64,000 nucleotides of DNA, from NCBI GenBank assembly GCA_049324695.1, contig JBMOMJ010000019.1:124001-188000 (forward strand). Direction: 5' to 3'. Source of the DNA: PMG-095 sp049324695 (GTDB lineage: Bacteria > Myxococcota_A > Polyangia > Polyangiales > Polyangiaceae). Made by a program: the position numbers and the translations under genes. This document shows, in pieces, positions 53,024 to 61,355 of the stretch. The notes beneath the pieces were generated by a model. That model worked only from the letters and a program-made list of their open reading frames with translations. It did not search any database and had not been told where the DNA came from. Numbering within the stretch: the stretch's first letter is position 1; every line of letters begins with the position of its first letter.

Positions 53024-53545
53024 TCAGTCTAAAGCCAGCTTCAACCCGAGGTGATCGCGCATGTGGAGCAATGCTTCGGCGTTGCCGCGCGCGTCGTCCA
53101 CGGGGTGATGTGTATGGGCAGTCTTTCTGAGGTGTTTGAAATTCGCGAAGGTGTCTTTGACTAGCCCTTTGTAGAGGGACCCCAAGTTCTGCGAGCTGAA
53201 GCCGAACGGGTTTTTGCCGAGGTAATGGTGAAAGTACCAATTGATGAACTGCCAATCGAAGCCGTTGTTGTCGGAGATGAAGAGGAGGCGTTTCGCTCGC
53301 AGGCTCGAGAGCCAACTCGCAAACGCACGCATTGCAGTTTCAGGCTCATCGAATCCGAGCGTCTGCTCGCGCGTGAAGCCGCTCACCTGGAGCGCATCGG
53401 GATTCCAACGCTCCGAAATGGGCCGGAGGCGCGCGTAGAACGTTCGCCCGAGGCCTGGCTCGACGAGAACGGCGCCAAAACAAACCATCGAAAAATCGCC
53501 GGGAATCGGCCCGTCGGCTTCGATGTCAACCATGATGTATGTCAT
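53024..53545 (-). CDS. 3'-5' exonuclease, DEDDh type
   Basis: The 173-residue protein has an RNase H-fold exonuclease core with Asp7 and Glu9 (VDIEADGP), Asp97 (NNGFDW) and His146 with Asp151 (THHPVDDARGNAEAL). This matches DnaQ-like 3'-5' exonucleases. The ATG at 53545 gives the short standard start; the upstream frame is not needed. It is convergent with the helical protein gene. The substrate (DNA, RNA or nucleotides) is not shown. Confidence 0.87.
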   Translation of the reverse strand: MTYIMVDIEADGPIPGDFSMVCFGAVLVEPGLGRTFYARLRPISERWNPDALQVSGFTREQTLGFDEPETAMRAFASWLSSLRAKRLLFISDNNGFDWQFINWYFHHYLGKNPFGFSSQNLGSLYKGLVKDTFANFKHLRKTAHTHHPVDDARGNAEALLHMRDHLGLKLALD

Positions 53546-53638
53546 GGGCGAAGTATGCGAAACCGCGCGCCCAAACCAAGGACACGATTTCGGACATGGC
53601 GAGCGGAGACGAACCGACAAGCGCCCGAACGTTGGCCG

Positions 53639-53667
53639 TTGACACTTTCGAGCGGGTCAAGTAGCAA
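53639..53667 (+). promoter_or_regulatory. sigma-70-type promoter candidate
   Basis: A perfect TTGACA (53639-53644) is followed after 17 bases by TAGCAA (53662-53667), a partial -10 match; CAAAAT lies just beyond. It is 50 bases before the TTG start of the Gly-rich lipoprotein gene, which has its own AGAGG ribosome site at 53709-53713. This is the best promoter-like sequence in the window. Confidence 0.5.
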
Positions 53668-53718
53668 AATTAGTGCAGTGCTCCGCGGGGAGCTGGGTAC
53701 TGGCGCTTAGAGGTTACC

Positions 53719-54207
53719 TTGCAGCACCGCTTCTTGATCCGTCTGGGAATGGTCACCAGCCTGCTCGTCGCTAGCTACGCGTGCGGCGGAGGTGATCGCG
53801 ATTACGACAGCGGAAGCGGCGGCAGTAACGCCGGCGGAAGCGGCAATTCGGGCGGCCTCGGCGGCGGTGCGAATACCGGCGGTAAAGCGGCTGGCGGTGG
53901 CGCTGGCAAGGCGAGTGGCGGCAGTGAGAACGGCGGCGCTCCAACCGGCGGCGTCGGCAACGAAGCGGGCAGCGGCGGTACCGGCAACCAAGCGGGCGCG
54001 CCGAGCGACGCGGGCGCGGGCGGCGACATCGTCGATGTCACTCCCGGTCATCCCGGTTCCGCGTTGGTGAGCGGTGGTCAACGCATGAAGAGCGCCAACT
54101 ACATTTTGGTGCTCACCACCGGTGAAAGCCCAGGTGGTAACCAAATTCAGAGCTCGAAGAATTATCGGATGATTGGCGGCCTGATGGGCACGGTTCATCC
54201 CGAATGA
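53719..54207 (+). CDS. Gly-rich lipoprotein
   Basis: The 162-residue product starts with a TTG supported by AGAGG five bases upstream. The signal peptide ends in the lipobox VASYAC. About 85 residues of Gly, Ser, Ala, Asn and Lys follow, then a short C-terminal segment (QRMKSANYILVLTTGE, then NYRMIGGLMG). The linker is of the kind used by other lipoproteins here. Its stop overlaps the next gene (ATGA). The function is unknown. Confidence 0.6.
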   Translation: MQHRFLIRLGMVTSLLVASYACGGGDRDYDSGSGGSNAGGSGNSGGLGGGANTGGKAAGGGAGKASGGSENGGAPTGGVGNEAGSGGTGNQAGAPSDAGAGGDIVDVTPGHPGSALVSGGQRMKSANYILVLTTGESPGGNQIQSSKNYRMIGGLMGTVHPE

Positions 54208-55211
54208 TCGGCAAGACACGAAAGCGAACGCTGATGAAGAACTTGAGAAATCCTTGGATGGCACGGAAACTGAGCTTTTTGACATCGCTTCTCGTGTCGC
54301 TTGGCGTCTTGTCGGTGGCTCCGAGTTCGAGCGCCGTACCGAGCCTTTTCACGCAGCAAGGTCGGCTCTTCGACGGCGCTGGCGCACCGCTGAGCGGACC
54401 CGTGATCTTCAGGTTCAGCGTGTACGACACGCCCACGGGCGGCACACCACTCTGGAGTGAGGTGCAGCCTATCACTTTGGAGGATGGGTACTTCTCCTCC
54501 GTCCTCGGTAGCGTCACGCCAATCCCGCTGACGGTCTTCGAAGGCAAGCAAAAGTATCTCGGGGTCACGGTCGGAAACGACACCGAGATGGCGCCGCGGC
54601 AGCCGCTGGTGAGCGTGCCCTACGCGCTCGTTTCAAACAACGCGACGGGTGACATTACACCGACCACTGTGAGCGTGGGCGGTGTAGCGGTCATCAACGC
54701 CAAGGGCGAATGGGTTGGTGCACCCACTCGCCCAAACTGGACCGCCGGAGCCGGCCTCGACTTGACGGCAACGACGCTCAGCGTGGATCCGACAGACTTC
54801 ATGGCGCCGCCGGTGCACGTTCAACAAGCTGCAAGCGTAGTCGTCGATACACTCTACAGCACAGGCGAAAACATCGGTTCTGCAACGCTCACGCCGCCTG
54901 TCGCGGGCACGGTCGTTGCGTTCGCATCGGCGGACGTCAATTGCAACCTCACCGCGGATAACACGTCGGTTTCGCTGTACCACACGCTAACGACTGCCTC
55001 GACTGGAACCGCGGCTACGCTGTCCTATTCCTACGGGACCTACTACTACCAGAACGCTTCAGACAGCTTCTTCCCGGCCACCAATATGGGGCGATTCGCC
55101 GCTGCAGCGGGCGCTGCAACCACCGTGTATTGGCGCGGGGGCATCGTCACCACCGGTGATTCGTGTACCTTTCAACGCTCGAAGATCACGCTGATGTTCG
55201 TCCCCGATTGA
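54204..55211 (+). CDS. hypothetical secreted beta-rich protein
   Basis: The 335-residue product overlaps the upstream gene by four bases. It has a signal peptide after a basic start and continues FTQQGRLFDGAGAPLSGPV, a pattern shared by many secreted myxobacterial and phage-tail-like proteins of unknown role. The mature part is beta-rich with many Thr, Ser and Val. It is probably a surface or secreted structural protein. Confidence 0.6.
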   Translation: MIGKTRKRTLMKNLRNPWMARKLSFLTSLLVSLGVLSVAPSSSAVPSLFTQQGRLFDGAGAPLSGPVIFRFSVYDTPTGGTPLWSEVQPITLEDGYFSSVLGSVTPIPLTVFEGKQKYLGVTVGNDTEMAPRQPLVSVPYALVSNNATGDITPTTVSVGGVAVINAKGEWVGAPTRPNWTAGAGLDLTATTLSVDPTDFMAPPVHVQQAASVVVDTLYSTGENIGSATLTPPVAGTVVAFASADVNCNLTADNTSVSLYHTLTTASTGTAATLSYSYGTYYYQNASDSFFPATNMGRFAAAAGAATTVYWRGGIVTTGDSCTFQRSKITLMFVPD

Positions 55212-55223
55212 GGCGAATCCAGC

Positions 55224-55781
55224 GTGTCCGGCTCGTCAGGTGTCTCGCTGAAGACCCTGCTCGTCGCCAACGTCGCATCGAATCTGCTCCTCGTCGGTGT
55301 CGTGCTCGGCACTTGCAGGCATCTCGAACGCGCAATCGATGAAGCGGGCGCTCGACGCGCCGAGCCCGTAGCGCCGGCATTGGTTTCCGCAACGCAGTCG
55401 CGGGTTGCGCGAGCGCCCATCTCGGCCGAGCAGTTTCAGGTGCAGTGGGAGGCGCGTTACGCCGCGCAAGCCGAGCAGAAGTGCTGGGCTCCGCATTTCG
55501 CTCGCTACCTCGAGCTGCCGGGGCACTTAGACCTTCGCTTTCGAGTGATGCCAGGCGGTCGCGCGGAGGGTTTTGAGCTCGTCGGCTTTCGGAATCCGGA
55601 TGATTCGCCAGATCCAAAGCTGGCTCAGTCCGTATTCGAGTGTGTGATCGGCTTGTTACGTGAAGCTCGTTATCCCCAAGAACCGGAGAGCTACGACGTG
55701 CGCGGCCGCGTGAATCGGCCCAATCCGCCTGGAGGCTTCGGGAGGCAACTGCCGTCGCAACCAGCCGGGTCAGCTCACTAG
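55224..55781 (+). CDS. membrane protein with AgmX/PglI- or TonB-like C-terminal domain
   Basis: This 185-residue protein starts with a GTG and has one N-terminal membrane helix. The C-terminal part (LRFRVMPGGRAEGFELVGF, then LAQSVFECVIGLLREARYP) resembles the AgmX/PglI C-terminal domain, a TonB-like fold found in myxobacterial motility and adhesion proteins. It follows the secreted beta-rich gene by 12 bases, so the three plus-strand genes from 53719 may be one operon. Confidence 0.6.
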   Translation: MSGSSGVSLKTLLVANVASNLLLVGVVLGTCRHLERAIDEAGARRAEPVAPALVSATQSRVARAPISAEQFQVQWEARYAAQAEQKCWAPHFARYLELPGHLDLRFRVMPGGRAEGFELVGFRNPDDSPDPKLAQSVFECVIGLLREARYPQEPESYDVRGRVNRPNPPGGFGRQLPSQPAGSAH

Positions 55782-55802
55782 GAACTGACTACCATGCAGC
55801 GA

Positions 55803-56765
55803 CTACGGCGCCGTGGGTGCCGCGCTCGGTGCGGCCGCGGCGCTGGCACCTGCGCGCGCTGCAACCATGGATGGGTTGGCTGGCGTTTGCGCAATCAGCG
55901 TGCGCAGGCGTGGCAAGCGCTCGTCATTGGGGGCGATCTTTTCGAACTTGGTGAGGTGGTGCTCGGCTTCGGCGCGTGCACCCACCGATTGGGTCAGGAG
56001 CGCGAGATTGTATCGCGCGTCTTTATGACGAGGGTCGAGGCGCGTGACTTTCAGGTAGGTCTCGCGCGCATCGAGGTAACGGTTCTGCCGTTGAGCCACC
56101 AACCCGAGATTGGCGAGCGCGGCGGTGTCATTAGGCTCCAATTCGAGAGCGCGACGCAACGCACGCTCAGCGCGCGGGAGCTCGCCGTTCTCGAGCGCAA
56201 TCAGCGCTTCCAAGCAGAGCGACGCAGAACCTCTGTTTGCTGAGCTGGCGCGAACGGCAAAATCCAGCGCTTCGCTGCGCCGACCGCTGCGATACGCGTC
56301 CGCCGCCAACGCGTAAAGTGCAAAGCCGTCCTGCGGATCGCGAGCCAGTGCTTTCTCAGCGGCGGTGCGCGCGGCCGCGTGTTCGCCCCGTCGAGCCGCG
56401 AGCTCTGCGCGAGCACCAGCGAGTGCCGCTTCGCAACTCGCTGGCGGGTGCTTCAGCATGATCTGCGCTTGGTTGACATTATCGAGATCGAGCTCTGCGC
56501 GAACCGCAGCGCGAATGCAGTCACAAGACGAGGCGCGGCACTCACTCGCGACTCGCTGCGCGGTGTGCTCACGCTCGAGAGCTCGCAATCGTGTCTCGAT
56601 CGTCTTCGCGTTATGTAACGCTTCATCAGTGCCCGTCGCTTGACTGCGCGCCCGCCACCAAAACCCAACTGCCGCTGCGACAACGAGAGTGAACCCCACT
56701 ACGCGAGTGATGACGTCATTGGACTTCGCGGTTGAGCGCGGCTCTTGAGAGGGTGTGACAGTCAT
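55803..56765 (-). CDS. TPR-repeat membrane protein
   Basis: The 320-residue product has an N-terminal membrane helix (VITRVVGFTLVVAAAVGFWW), a Cys-containing segment (ASECRASSCDCIRAA), and at least four TPR units with typical LNALALLEPNDTAALANLGL-like spacing, seen at residues 150-290. The tail is Ala/Pro-rich. The ATG at 56765 is used. The frame runs much further upstream, antisense to the GH8 gene, and is not coding there. Confidence 0.7.
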   Translation of the reverse strand: MTVTPSQEPRSTAKSNDVITRVVGFTLVVAAAVGFWWRARSQATGTDEALHNAKTIETRLRALEREHTAQRVASECRASSCDCIRAAVRAELDLDNVNQAQIMLKHPPASCEAALAGARAELAARRGEHAAARTAAEKALARDPQDGFALYALAADAYRSGRRSEALDFAVRASSANRGSASLCLEALIALENGELPRAERALRRALELEPNDTAALANLGLVAQRQNRYLDARETYLKVTRLDPRHKDARYNLALLTQSVGARAEAEHHLTKFEKIAPNDERLPRLRTLIAQTPANPSMVAARAGASAAAAPSAAPTAP

Positions 56766-56957
56766 ACGAAAATCCGTTGCGGACGTTAGCGAGCTCCCGC
56801 GACAGCGCCAACTCGATGCTTGAAACAGCGACAATTCTGCGTCGAACCTCGCCAGCGGGTGCAGCGCCGTTGGGGCGAGCTTGGTCGAGACTAGCAACGC
56901 CGTGATCAGTTCTTGCACTCGCGGGCATTGCAGGTGCTGACCTGAAGAGCGCTTGGA

Positions 56958-58601
56958 ATGGCTAACGTAACGCGTGGCACTGTCGGAGTTTTTATCGTTT
57001 GTTTGAGCGCCGCGCTCGCGGCTTGTTCGTCGTCTGGCGGCGAAAACAACGCGAGCGGAGGCACCTTCAATGGCAGCGGCGGAGCGAGCAAGGGAGGCAG
57101 TAGTGCCGCTCAGGGTGGCAGCGGCACTTCGCAAGGCGGCAGCAACGCGCAGGGTGGCAACGTCACCGCGCAGGGCGGCGCTAGCAGCGGCGGCAAATCT
57201 TCGTCCGGCGGAGCGAGCGCAGGCGGCAGCAGCAGCGGCGGCAATTCCAGCAGTTCGGGCGGCAGCAACCAGGGCGGAAGTAGCAACAACAGCGGCGGTA
57301 GTAATCAGGGCGGGAGTGCTAACGGCGGCAGCAACCAGGGCGGAAGTAGTCAGGGCGGCGGCATGAGTCGCGGCGGCGCGAACTCCGCGGGTGGAACAAC
57401 GACCACGAGTGGTGGCGCGAGCAGCGGTGGCATGACCAGCACTTCGGGTGGCAGCGCGGGCAGCGGCAGCGGCGGCATGTTCACACAACCAACCGATCCG
57501 TGTGCGCCGCGCGCTGGGTATCGCAACTTGTTCGCGGAGTACCTCTCGAAGAGCGACGCCGACGTCGATAGCAAGCTCGCTGCCGGCTTCCAGCAGTTAT
57601 TTCACGGTACCGGTGATCAACCCCTGTACTACGAGTCTGGCAGTGACGAGGCCTACATTCTGGACGTGAACAACAACGACGTGCGCAGCGAAGGCATGTC
57701 GTACGGCATGATGATCGCCGTCCACCTCGACAAGAAGGTCGAATACAATCGCCTTTGGAAGTGGGCGCGCACGCACATGTATCAGTCGTCGGGTCCCACT
57801 GCAGGCTACTTCTCGTGGCAGGCCAATCGGAACGGCCAGATCATCGGCAGCACGTCGGCACCGGATGGCGAAGAGTACTTCGCGATGGCGCTGATCCTGG
57901 CTGCCAAACGCTGGGGTGACGGTTCGGGGATCTTCCAGTACTCGAAGGAAGCTCAGGCGCTGCTCGACGCGCTGGCAACGAAGGGCAACTTCAATCGCTC
58001 GAACTATCTCGTGACCTTCGGCCCCAATGGAGGCAGCGCGGGATACACCGATCCGTCCTACGTTTTGCCCGCATTTTATCAGGTGTGGGCCTGTTTCGAC
58101 GCCAAGAATCAAGCCTTCTGGAAGAGTGCTGTTAGCGCTGGGCGCCAGCTCTTGCAGAAGACCTGCAACCCGAATACCGGCCTCGCACCGTATCTTGCGA
58201 ACTTCGATGGTTCGCCACACTCGAACGGGCCGAACTTCAATTCGGACTCGTGGCGTGTGGTCGGCAACATCATGATGGACCACCATCTGTTCGCCGCTGA
58301 TCCGTGGCAGAAGACATTTGCTGCCAAATACGCGACTTTCTTCAAGACGCAGATCAATCTGCGCCCGATGCCCGACGAGTACACGCTGAGTGGCAATGTG
58401 CTGGAAACTCACGACGATCCCGCCAAGGCGTTGCTCGCTCAGCACGCCATGGTGGGCTTCGCAGTCCCCGCTGCCGACGCAACGCCATTCTTGCAGATTT
58501 TGTGGGACATGAAGATCCCTACTGGCCAGTATCGCTACTACGACGGCCTCATTTACATGCTGAGCATGTTGCACGTCGGCGGCCGCTTCAAAATCTACTG
58601 A
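56958..58601 (+). CDS. glycoside hydrolase family 8 lipoprotein (Rex-like)
   Basis: The 547-residue product has a signal peptide with lipobox SAALAACS and then about 150 residues of Gly/Ser/Asn-rich linker. A GH8 (alpha/alpha)6 domain follows. SEGMSYGMMIAVHLDKK carries the probable acid Glu, PDGEEYFAMALI the Asp, and DPSYVLPAFYQVWACF the later acidic site, all as in reducing-end-xylose-releasing exo-oligoxylanases (Rex). It probably trims xylo-oligosaccharides at the cell surface. The role fits the esterase and pectate lyase elsewhere in the window. Confidence 0.9.
   Translation: MANVTRGTVGVFIVCLSAALAACSSSGGENNASGGTFNGSGGASKGGSSAAQGGSGTSQGGSNAQGGNVTAQGGASSGGKSSSGGASAGGSSSGGNSSSSGGSNQGGSSNNSGGSNQGGSANGGSNQGGSSQGGGMSRGGANSAGGTTTTSGGASSGGMTSTSGGSAGSGSGGMFTQPTDPCAPRAGYRNLFAEYLSKSDADVDSKLAAGFQQLFHGTGDQPLYYESGSDEAYILDVNNNDVRSEGMSYGMMIAVHLDKKVEYNRLWKWARTHMYQSSGPTAGYFSWQANRNGQIIGSTSAPDGEEYFAMALILAAKRWGDGSGIFQYSKEAQALLDALATKGNFNRSNYLVTFGPNGGSAGYTDPSYVLPAFYQVWACFDAKNQAFWKSAVSAGRQLLQKTCNPNTGLAPYLANFDGSPHSNGPNFNSDSWRVVGNIMMDHHLFAADPWQKTFAAKYATFFKTQINLRPMPDEYTLSGNVLETHDDPAKALLAQHAMVGFAVPAADATPFLQILWDMKIPTGQYRYYDGLIYMLSMLHVGGRFKIY
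57060..57480 (+). repeat. Gly/Ser/Asn-rich linker repeat in the GH8 gene
   Basis: GGC-, AGC- and CAG-rich codon runs encode many copies of short Gly-Ser-Asn-Gln units such as GGSNQGGSS. It is a low-complexity protein linker, not a CRISPR or a transposon. Similar, shorter runs occur at 1260-1390, 42480-42700, 53810-54010 and 37795-37920. Confidence 0.75.
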
Positions 58602-58612
58602 ACACGAGATCT

Positions 58613-59965
58613 TCAGCGCACGGAGATCAATACCTGACAGCTGCCGTTCGCGCAGACCGACTGGCTGCAGCAATCGTCGTCGACTCGGCACGCGCCACAT
58701 AAGCCGTCCACGCAGGCGGTTCCGCCCGAGCACCAGCCGCAGCGACTGCACGAGCCCGCAGGTGGATTGGGAGTCGCGCAGCCACTGCCCGCGGCAAGTA
58801 CGGCTCGGTCGTAAACGAAGCTCGTCGACGCCGAGCTGACGAACTCTCGCGCAAATATCGAGCCCCACACCTCGAGCGGCGCAGTAGCGGAGACGCGCGC
58901 CAGCGGCGCGTACAAGTTGCCAATCCAGGGGCTGGCCAGAGACATTTCTGCGGTGCCCGCGACGTACAGACGCCCTGCCGCGGGGCGCTCCTTGCTCGCG
59001 AGCGTGATGCGCCCGGCTTGCACCTCTCCAGCGACGAACAAGTCGAGCTCCGCGCCTGGCGCCAAACGCACGCTCAGCGCGCCGCTGAGGTCGAGAGAGC
59101 CTGCGACGAACAATGCCGCGAGCCCCTGCACGTCGAGCGTAACGTCGCCGGTCCCCGCGACTGAATCCACGAAGTAGCGTCCGCAAGGAAGCGTGAGCGT
59201 GGTCGGCGCGGCGATCTGCGCGAGCGCGTTGGTGCGAATGCCCGCCGCGGCGTTGTCGTTTCGCTCCTTGGCAGCCAGCACCAGACCCAGGATGTCGAGC
59301 TGCTCCTGCGGTTCGCAAGCACATGGCTTGCTGACAGAGACTGGCTCTTGCAAAGCCGTCCCTGCCGTGAGCGGCAGCGCGAGCACGCTTTCTTGATGGT
59401 GCAGCACTCCCCCGATCGTCACCGGACCGAGCCCTACCAAGCCACCACCGAGCCAAGCATTGCGCGCAATGTTCGCTGTGCCAGTCACCGTGACGTCGCC
59501 GGCACAACGGAAGTCGCCGCGCACCTGAAGTGATCCGGCGAGCATTGGCCCGTCGGCGCCTGCCAAGGCAAGCGAGCCGCCCACATCGGTGTGGCCCGCG
59601 GCCATGACGTACGCGCCGTTCACACCCACTGATGCTCCGCTGTCGTCCGCTTGGCCAGGCTGATAAGCTCCGCGGCTCGAGTCGAAACCGCGCGTCTGGA
59701 GGAAGTTGCCCAAACGCGCGTCGGCGCACGTGCATAGAGCATTCAGGAATTGGGCAGCCGCCACACGACCCGTACAGGTTTCGTATCCGTTCGTGCCGCT
59801 GCCTTCGCGCAAACTCACGCGCGGTCCCTGTGAAGTGCATTCGTTGCTCTGCCCGGAGCTGCCCGCTGCACCGCGATCGGAGTCCAATCCACCCAACACG
59901 CCGTCGTCGACGGTGCACGCCGCCAAGGCAGCGGCAAGCAAAGCAGCTCGTTTGCTCCACTTCAT
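58613..59965 (-). CDS. secreted lipoprotein with beta-solenoid-like and Cys-rich tail (paralogue A)
   Basis: The 450-residue product has a lipobox (LAACTV) and a region with repeated strand pattern (GSLALAGADGPMLAGSLQVR, then GDVTVTGTANIA) that suggests a beta-solenoid. It ends in a Cys-rich module (CSRCGWCSGG, then CCSQSVCANGSCQ). It is clearly paralogous to the protein at 62460-63923 over nearly the full length. It is last in the minus-strand run with the sigma factor; its start lies five bases after the stop of the membrane regulator gene. Confidence 0.75.
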   Translation of the reverse strand: MKWSKRAALLAAALAACTVDDGVLGGLDSDRGAAGSSGQSNECTSQGPRVSLREGSGTNGYETCTGRVAAAQFLNALCTCADARLGNFLQTRGFDSSRGAYQPGQADDSGASVGVNGAYVMAAGHTDVGGSLALAGADGPMLAGSLQVRGDFRCAGDVTVTGTANIARNAWLGGGLVGLGPVTIGGVLHHQESVLALPLTAGTALQEPVSVSKPCACEPQEQLDILGLVLAAKERNDNAAAGIRTNALAQIAAPTTLTLPCGRYFVDSVAGTGDVTLDVQGLAALFVAGSLDLSGALSVRLAPGAELDLFVAGEVQAGRITLASKERPAAGRLYVAGTAEMSLASPWIGNLYAPLARVSATAPLEVWGSIFAREFVSSASTSFVYDRAVLAAGSGCATPNPPAGSCSRCGWCSGGTACVDGLCGACRVDDDCCSQSVCANGSCQVLISVR

Positions 59966-59970
59966 GGCAG

Positions 59971-60795
59971 CTAATTGCGCGGCGCGCTCGGCACCGCCGC
60001 TTCGACCCGCTTCGCGTAGGGCGACGCTGGAAAGCGCTGTAAAAAGCGTTGTGCCCGGAGCTTCGCGTCTGCCTGGCGACCGACACGCGCCAAGCTTTCG
60101 ATGGCAATCGCTTCGCGCTCTTGAATGAGCATTCCTCGCGGAAAACTTCGGGCGTGTTCGTCGGTGAGCGCCAGCGCGCGCGCTGGGTTAGTTGCCAACG
60201 CCTGCCGCGCGGCGCGCAGAAGTTGAAACTCGTTGGACGCAGTCTCGCTGGTTCGCGGCGTACGCTCGCTGTTGGGCTTTTCGGGGGTCGCGACCGCTCG
60301 AGGCGCGCGTGAGCTCGTTGCTGCGGCTGGCTCACTGGTTTGCGGCAGCGCGGCGGGCGGGGCGCTGGTTTGCGGCGGTGAGCTCGCTGTTCCCACCAAC
60401 GCAGGGATCTCTGCTGGTTCCGAGACTTCAGCCGCCGAGCTGTGAACCAGCGCGGCCGTGTGCGTTGGCGCAACCGCTGCGTCGTGCTTGGGCGCCAGAG
60501 TTTGCCGCGGCCAGCCGAACCACACGGCTCCTCCGGCGGCTAGCAGCGAGAGCACCAGCAAACCTTTCGCCGACAGCCAGCCAGCGCCGTTTCCAGCGGG
60601 CGACGCCTCGATCCGGCGCTCGCTGGAGAGGCGATGTGCTTCGGGGGCTTGGGCCAAATGTTCGACGCTGCGCACGATGTCGGCGATCTGCTCGGCGGAG
60701 GATGTGTCGCGCTGCGCGCGTTCGAGCCAGTCGCGCAACGCTTCGGGCGTGCCTTCGCTCTCGAACAGTCGCTTCGGTTCTCTCACTTCGCTCAT
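59971..60795 (-). CDS. single-pass membrane regulator with TPR-like tail, probable anti-sigma role
   Basis: The 274-residue product has a cytoplasmic N-terminal part of about 70 residues, one membrane helix (GLLVLSLLAAGGAVWFGW), a Pro/Ala/Ser linker and a helical C-terminal part (RAARQALATNPARALALTDE) resembling a TPR unit. It lies immediately downstream of an ECF sigma gene with a 4-base overlap, the usual place for an anti-sigma factor. No ZAS motif is seen, so the anti-sigma role rests on context. Confidence 0.65.
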   Translation of the reverse strand: MSEVREPKRLFESEGTPEALRDWLERAQRDTSSAEQIADIVRSVEHLAQAPEAHRLSSERRIEASPAGNGAGWLSAKGLLVLSLLAAGGAVWFGWPRQTLAPKHDAAVAPTHTAALVHSSAAEVSEPAEIPALVGTASSPPQTSAPPAALPQTSEPAAATSSRAPRAVATPEKPNSERTPRTSETASNEFQLLRAARQALATNPARALALTDEHARSFPRGMLIQEREAIAIESLARVGRQADAKLRAQRFLQRFPASPYAKRVEAAVPSAPRN

Positions 60796-61355
60796 GATGC
60801 CCTCTCCAAGCGTTGGAAAGCTTCGAGCACGCGAGACGTAGCTGACTTGTGTCGGAAGTATGCGGTTTGCAGCGGGCAGCCGAGCGCTTCGGCAACTTCT
60901 TTCATGCTAAGCCCCTGGATCTCGTAGAGAACGAACACGGCACGCTGGTGCTCATCGAGCCGTTCCAACAAGGCCCCAAGTGCGCGGCGCCATTCCGATT
61001 GCTCGAGCGCTGCGTCCTGCGCGGCCACGACGGGTACTTCGGGGAGCTCCGCAACCAGCGCCTCGCGGCTGCTCTTTGCGCGTCGGCGATGATCGTGGGC
61101 GATGCGCACGCAAATGCCGTAGAGCCATGTCCGCAGCGACGAACGCCCTTCGAAATCGTCGAGCCGGCGCAGCGCAACGACAAACACGTCCTGAACGGCA
61201 TCCATCAGCGAGACATCGGGCACTCCCAGATAGCGCAACGTTTGTGGGACGAAGCGCGCACCGGCTTCAGCCACTTCGCGCGGCGTCACCAAACCGCGCG
61301 GCGGCTGCGGCGGTGCAACGCCTTCGCGTTGAGTTTCGAGCGGCGTCGGCTTCAT
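60792..61355 (-). CDS. ECF-family RNA polymerase sigma factor
   Basis: This 187-residue protein has region 2 (LMDAVQDVFVVALRRLDDFEG with SSLRTWLYGICVRIAHDHRRR) and region 4 (LDEHQRAVFVLYEIQGLSMKEVAEALGCP-type helix-turn-helix). Its start overlaps the upstream gene stop (ATGA) and its stop overlaps the downstream membrane regulator (ATGA). Such coupling indicates one operon. Confidence 0.9.
   Translation of the reverse strand: MKPTPLETQREGVAPPQPPRGLVTPREVAEAGARFVPQTLRYLGVPDVSLMDAVQDVFVVALRRLDDFEGRSSLRTWLYGICVRIAHDHRRRAKSSREALVAELPEVPVVAAQDAALEQSEWRRALGALLERLDEHQRAVFVLYEIQGLSMKEVAEALGCPLQTAYFRHKSATSRVLEAFQRLERAS

Noticed and set aside
56473..56478. TTGACA upstream of the GH8 gene
   Set aside because: It is within the TPR gene, 480 bases from the GH8 start, and no -10 follows at a proper distance.
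57060..57480. CRISPR-like repeat block
   Set aside because: The repeats are short codon runs of a Gly/Ser linker without constant repeat length or spacers.
57597..60473. A 958-residue open frame on the minus strand
   Set aside because: It runs antisense to the GH8 gene and out of frame through the lipoprotein and membrane-regulator genes, both of which have signal or domain support. Its composition is Arg-rich, as expected for a GC-rich shadow frame.
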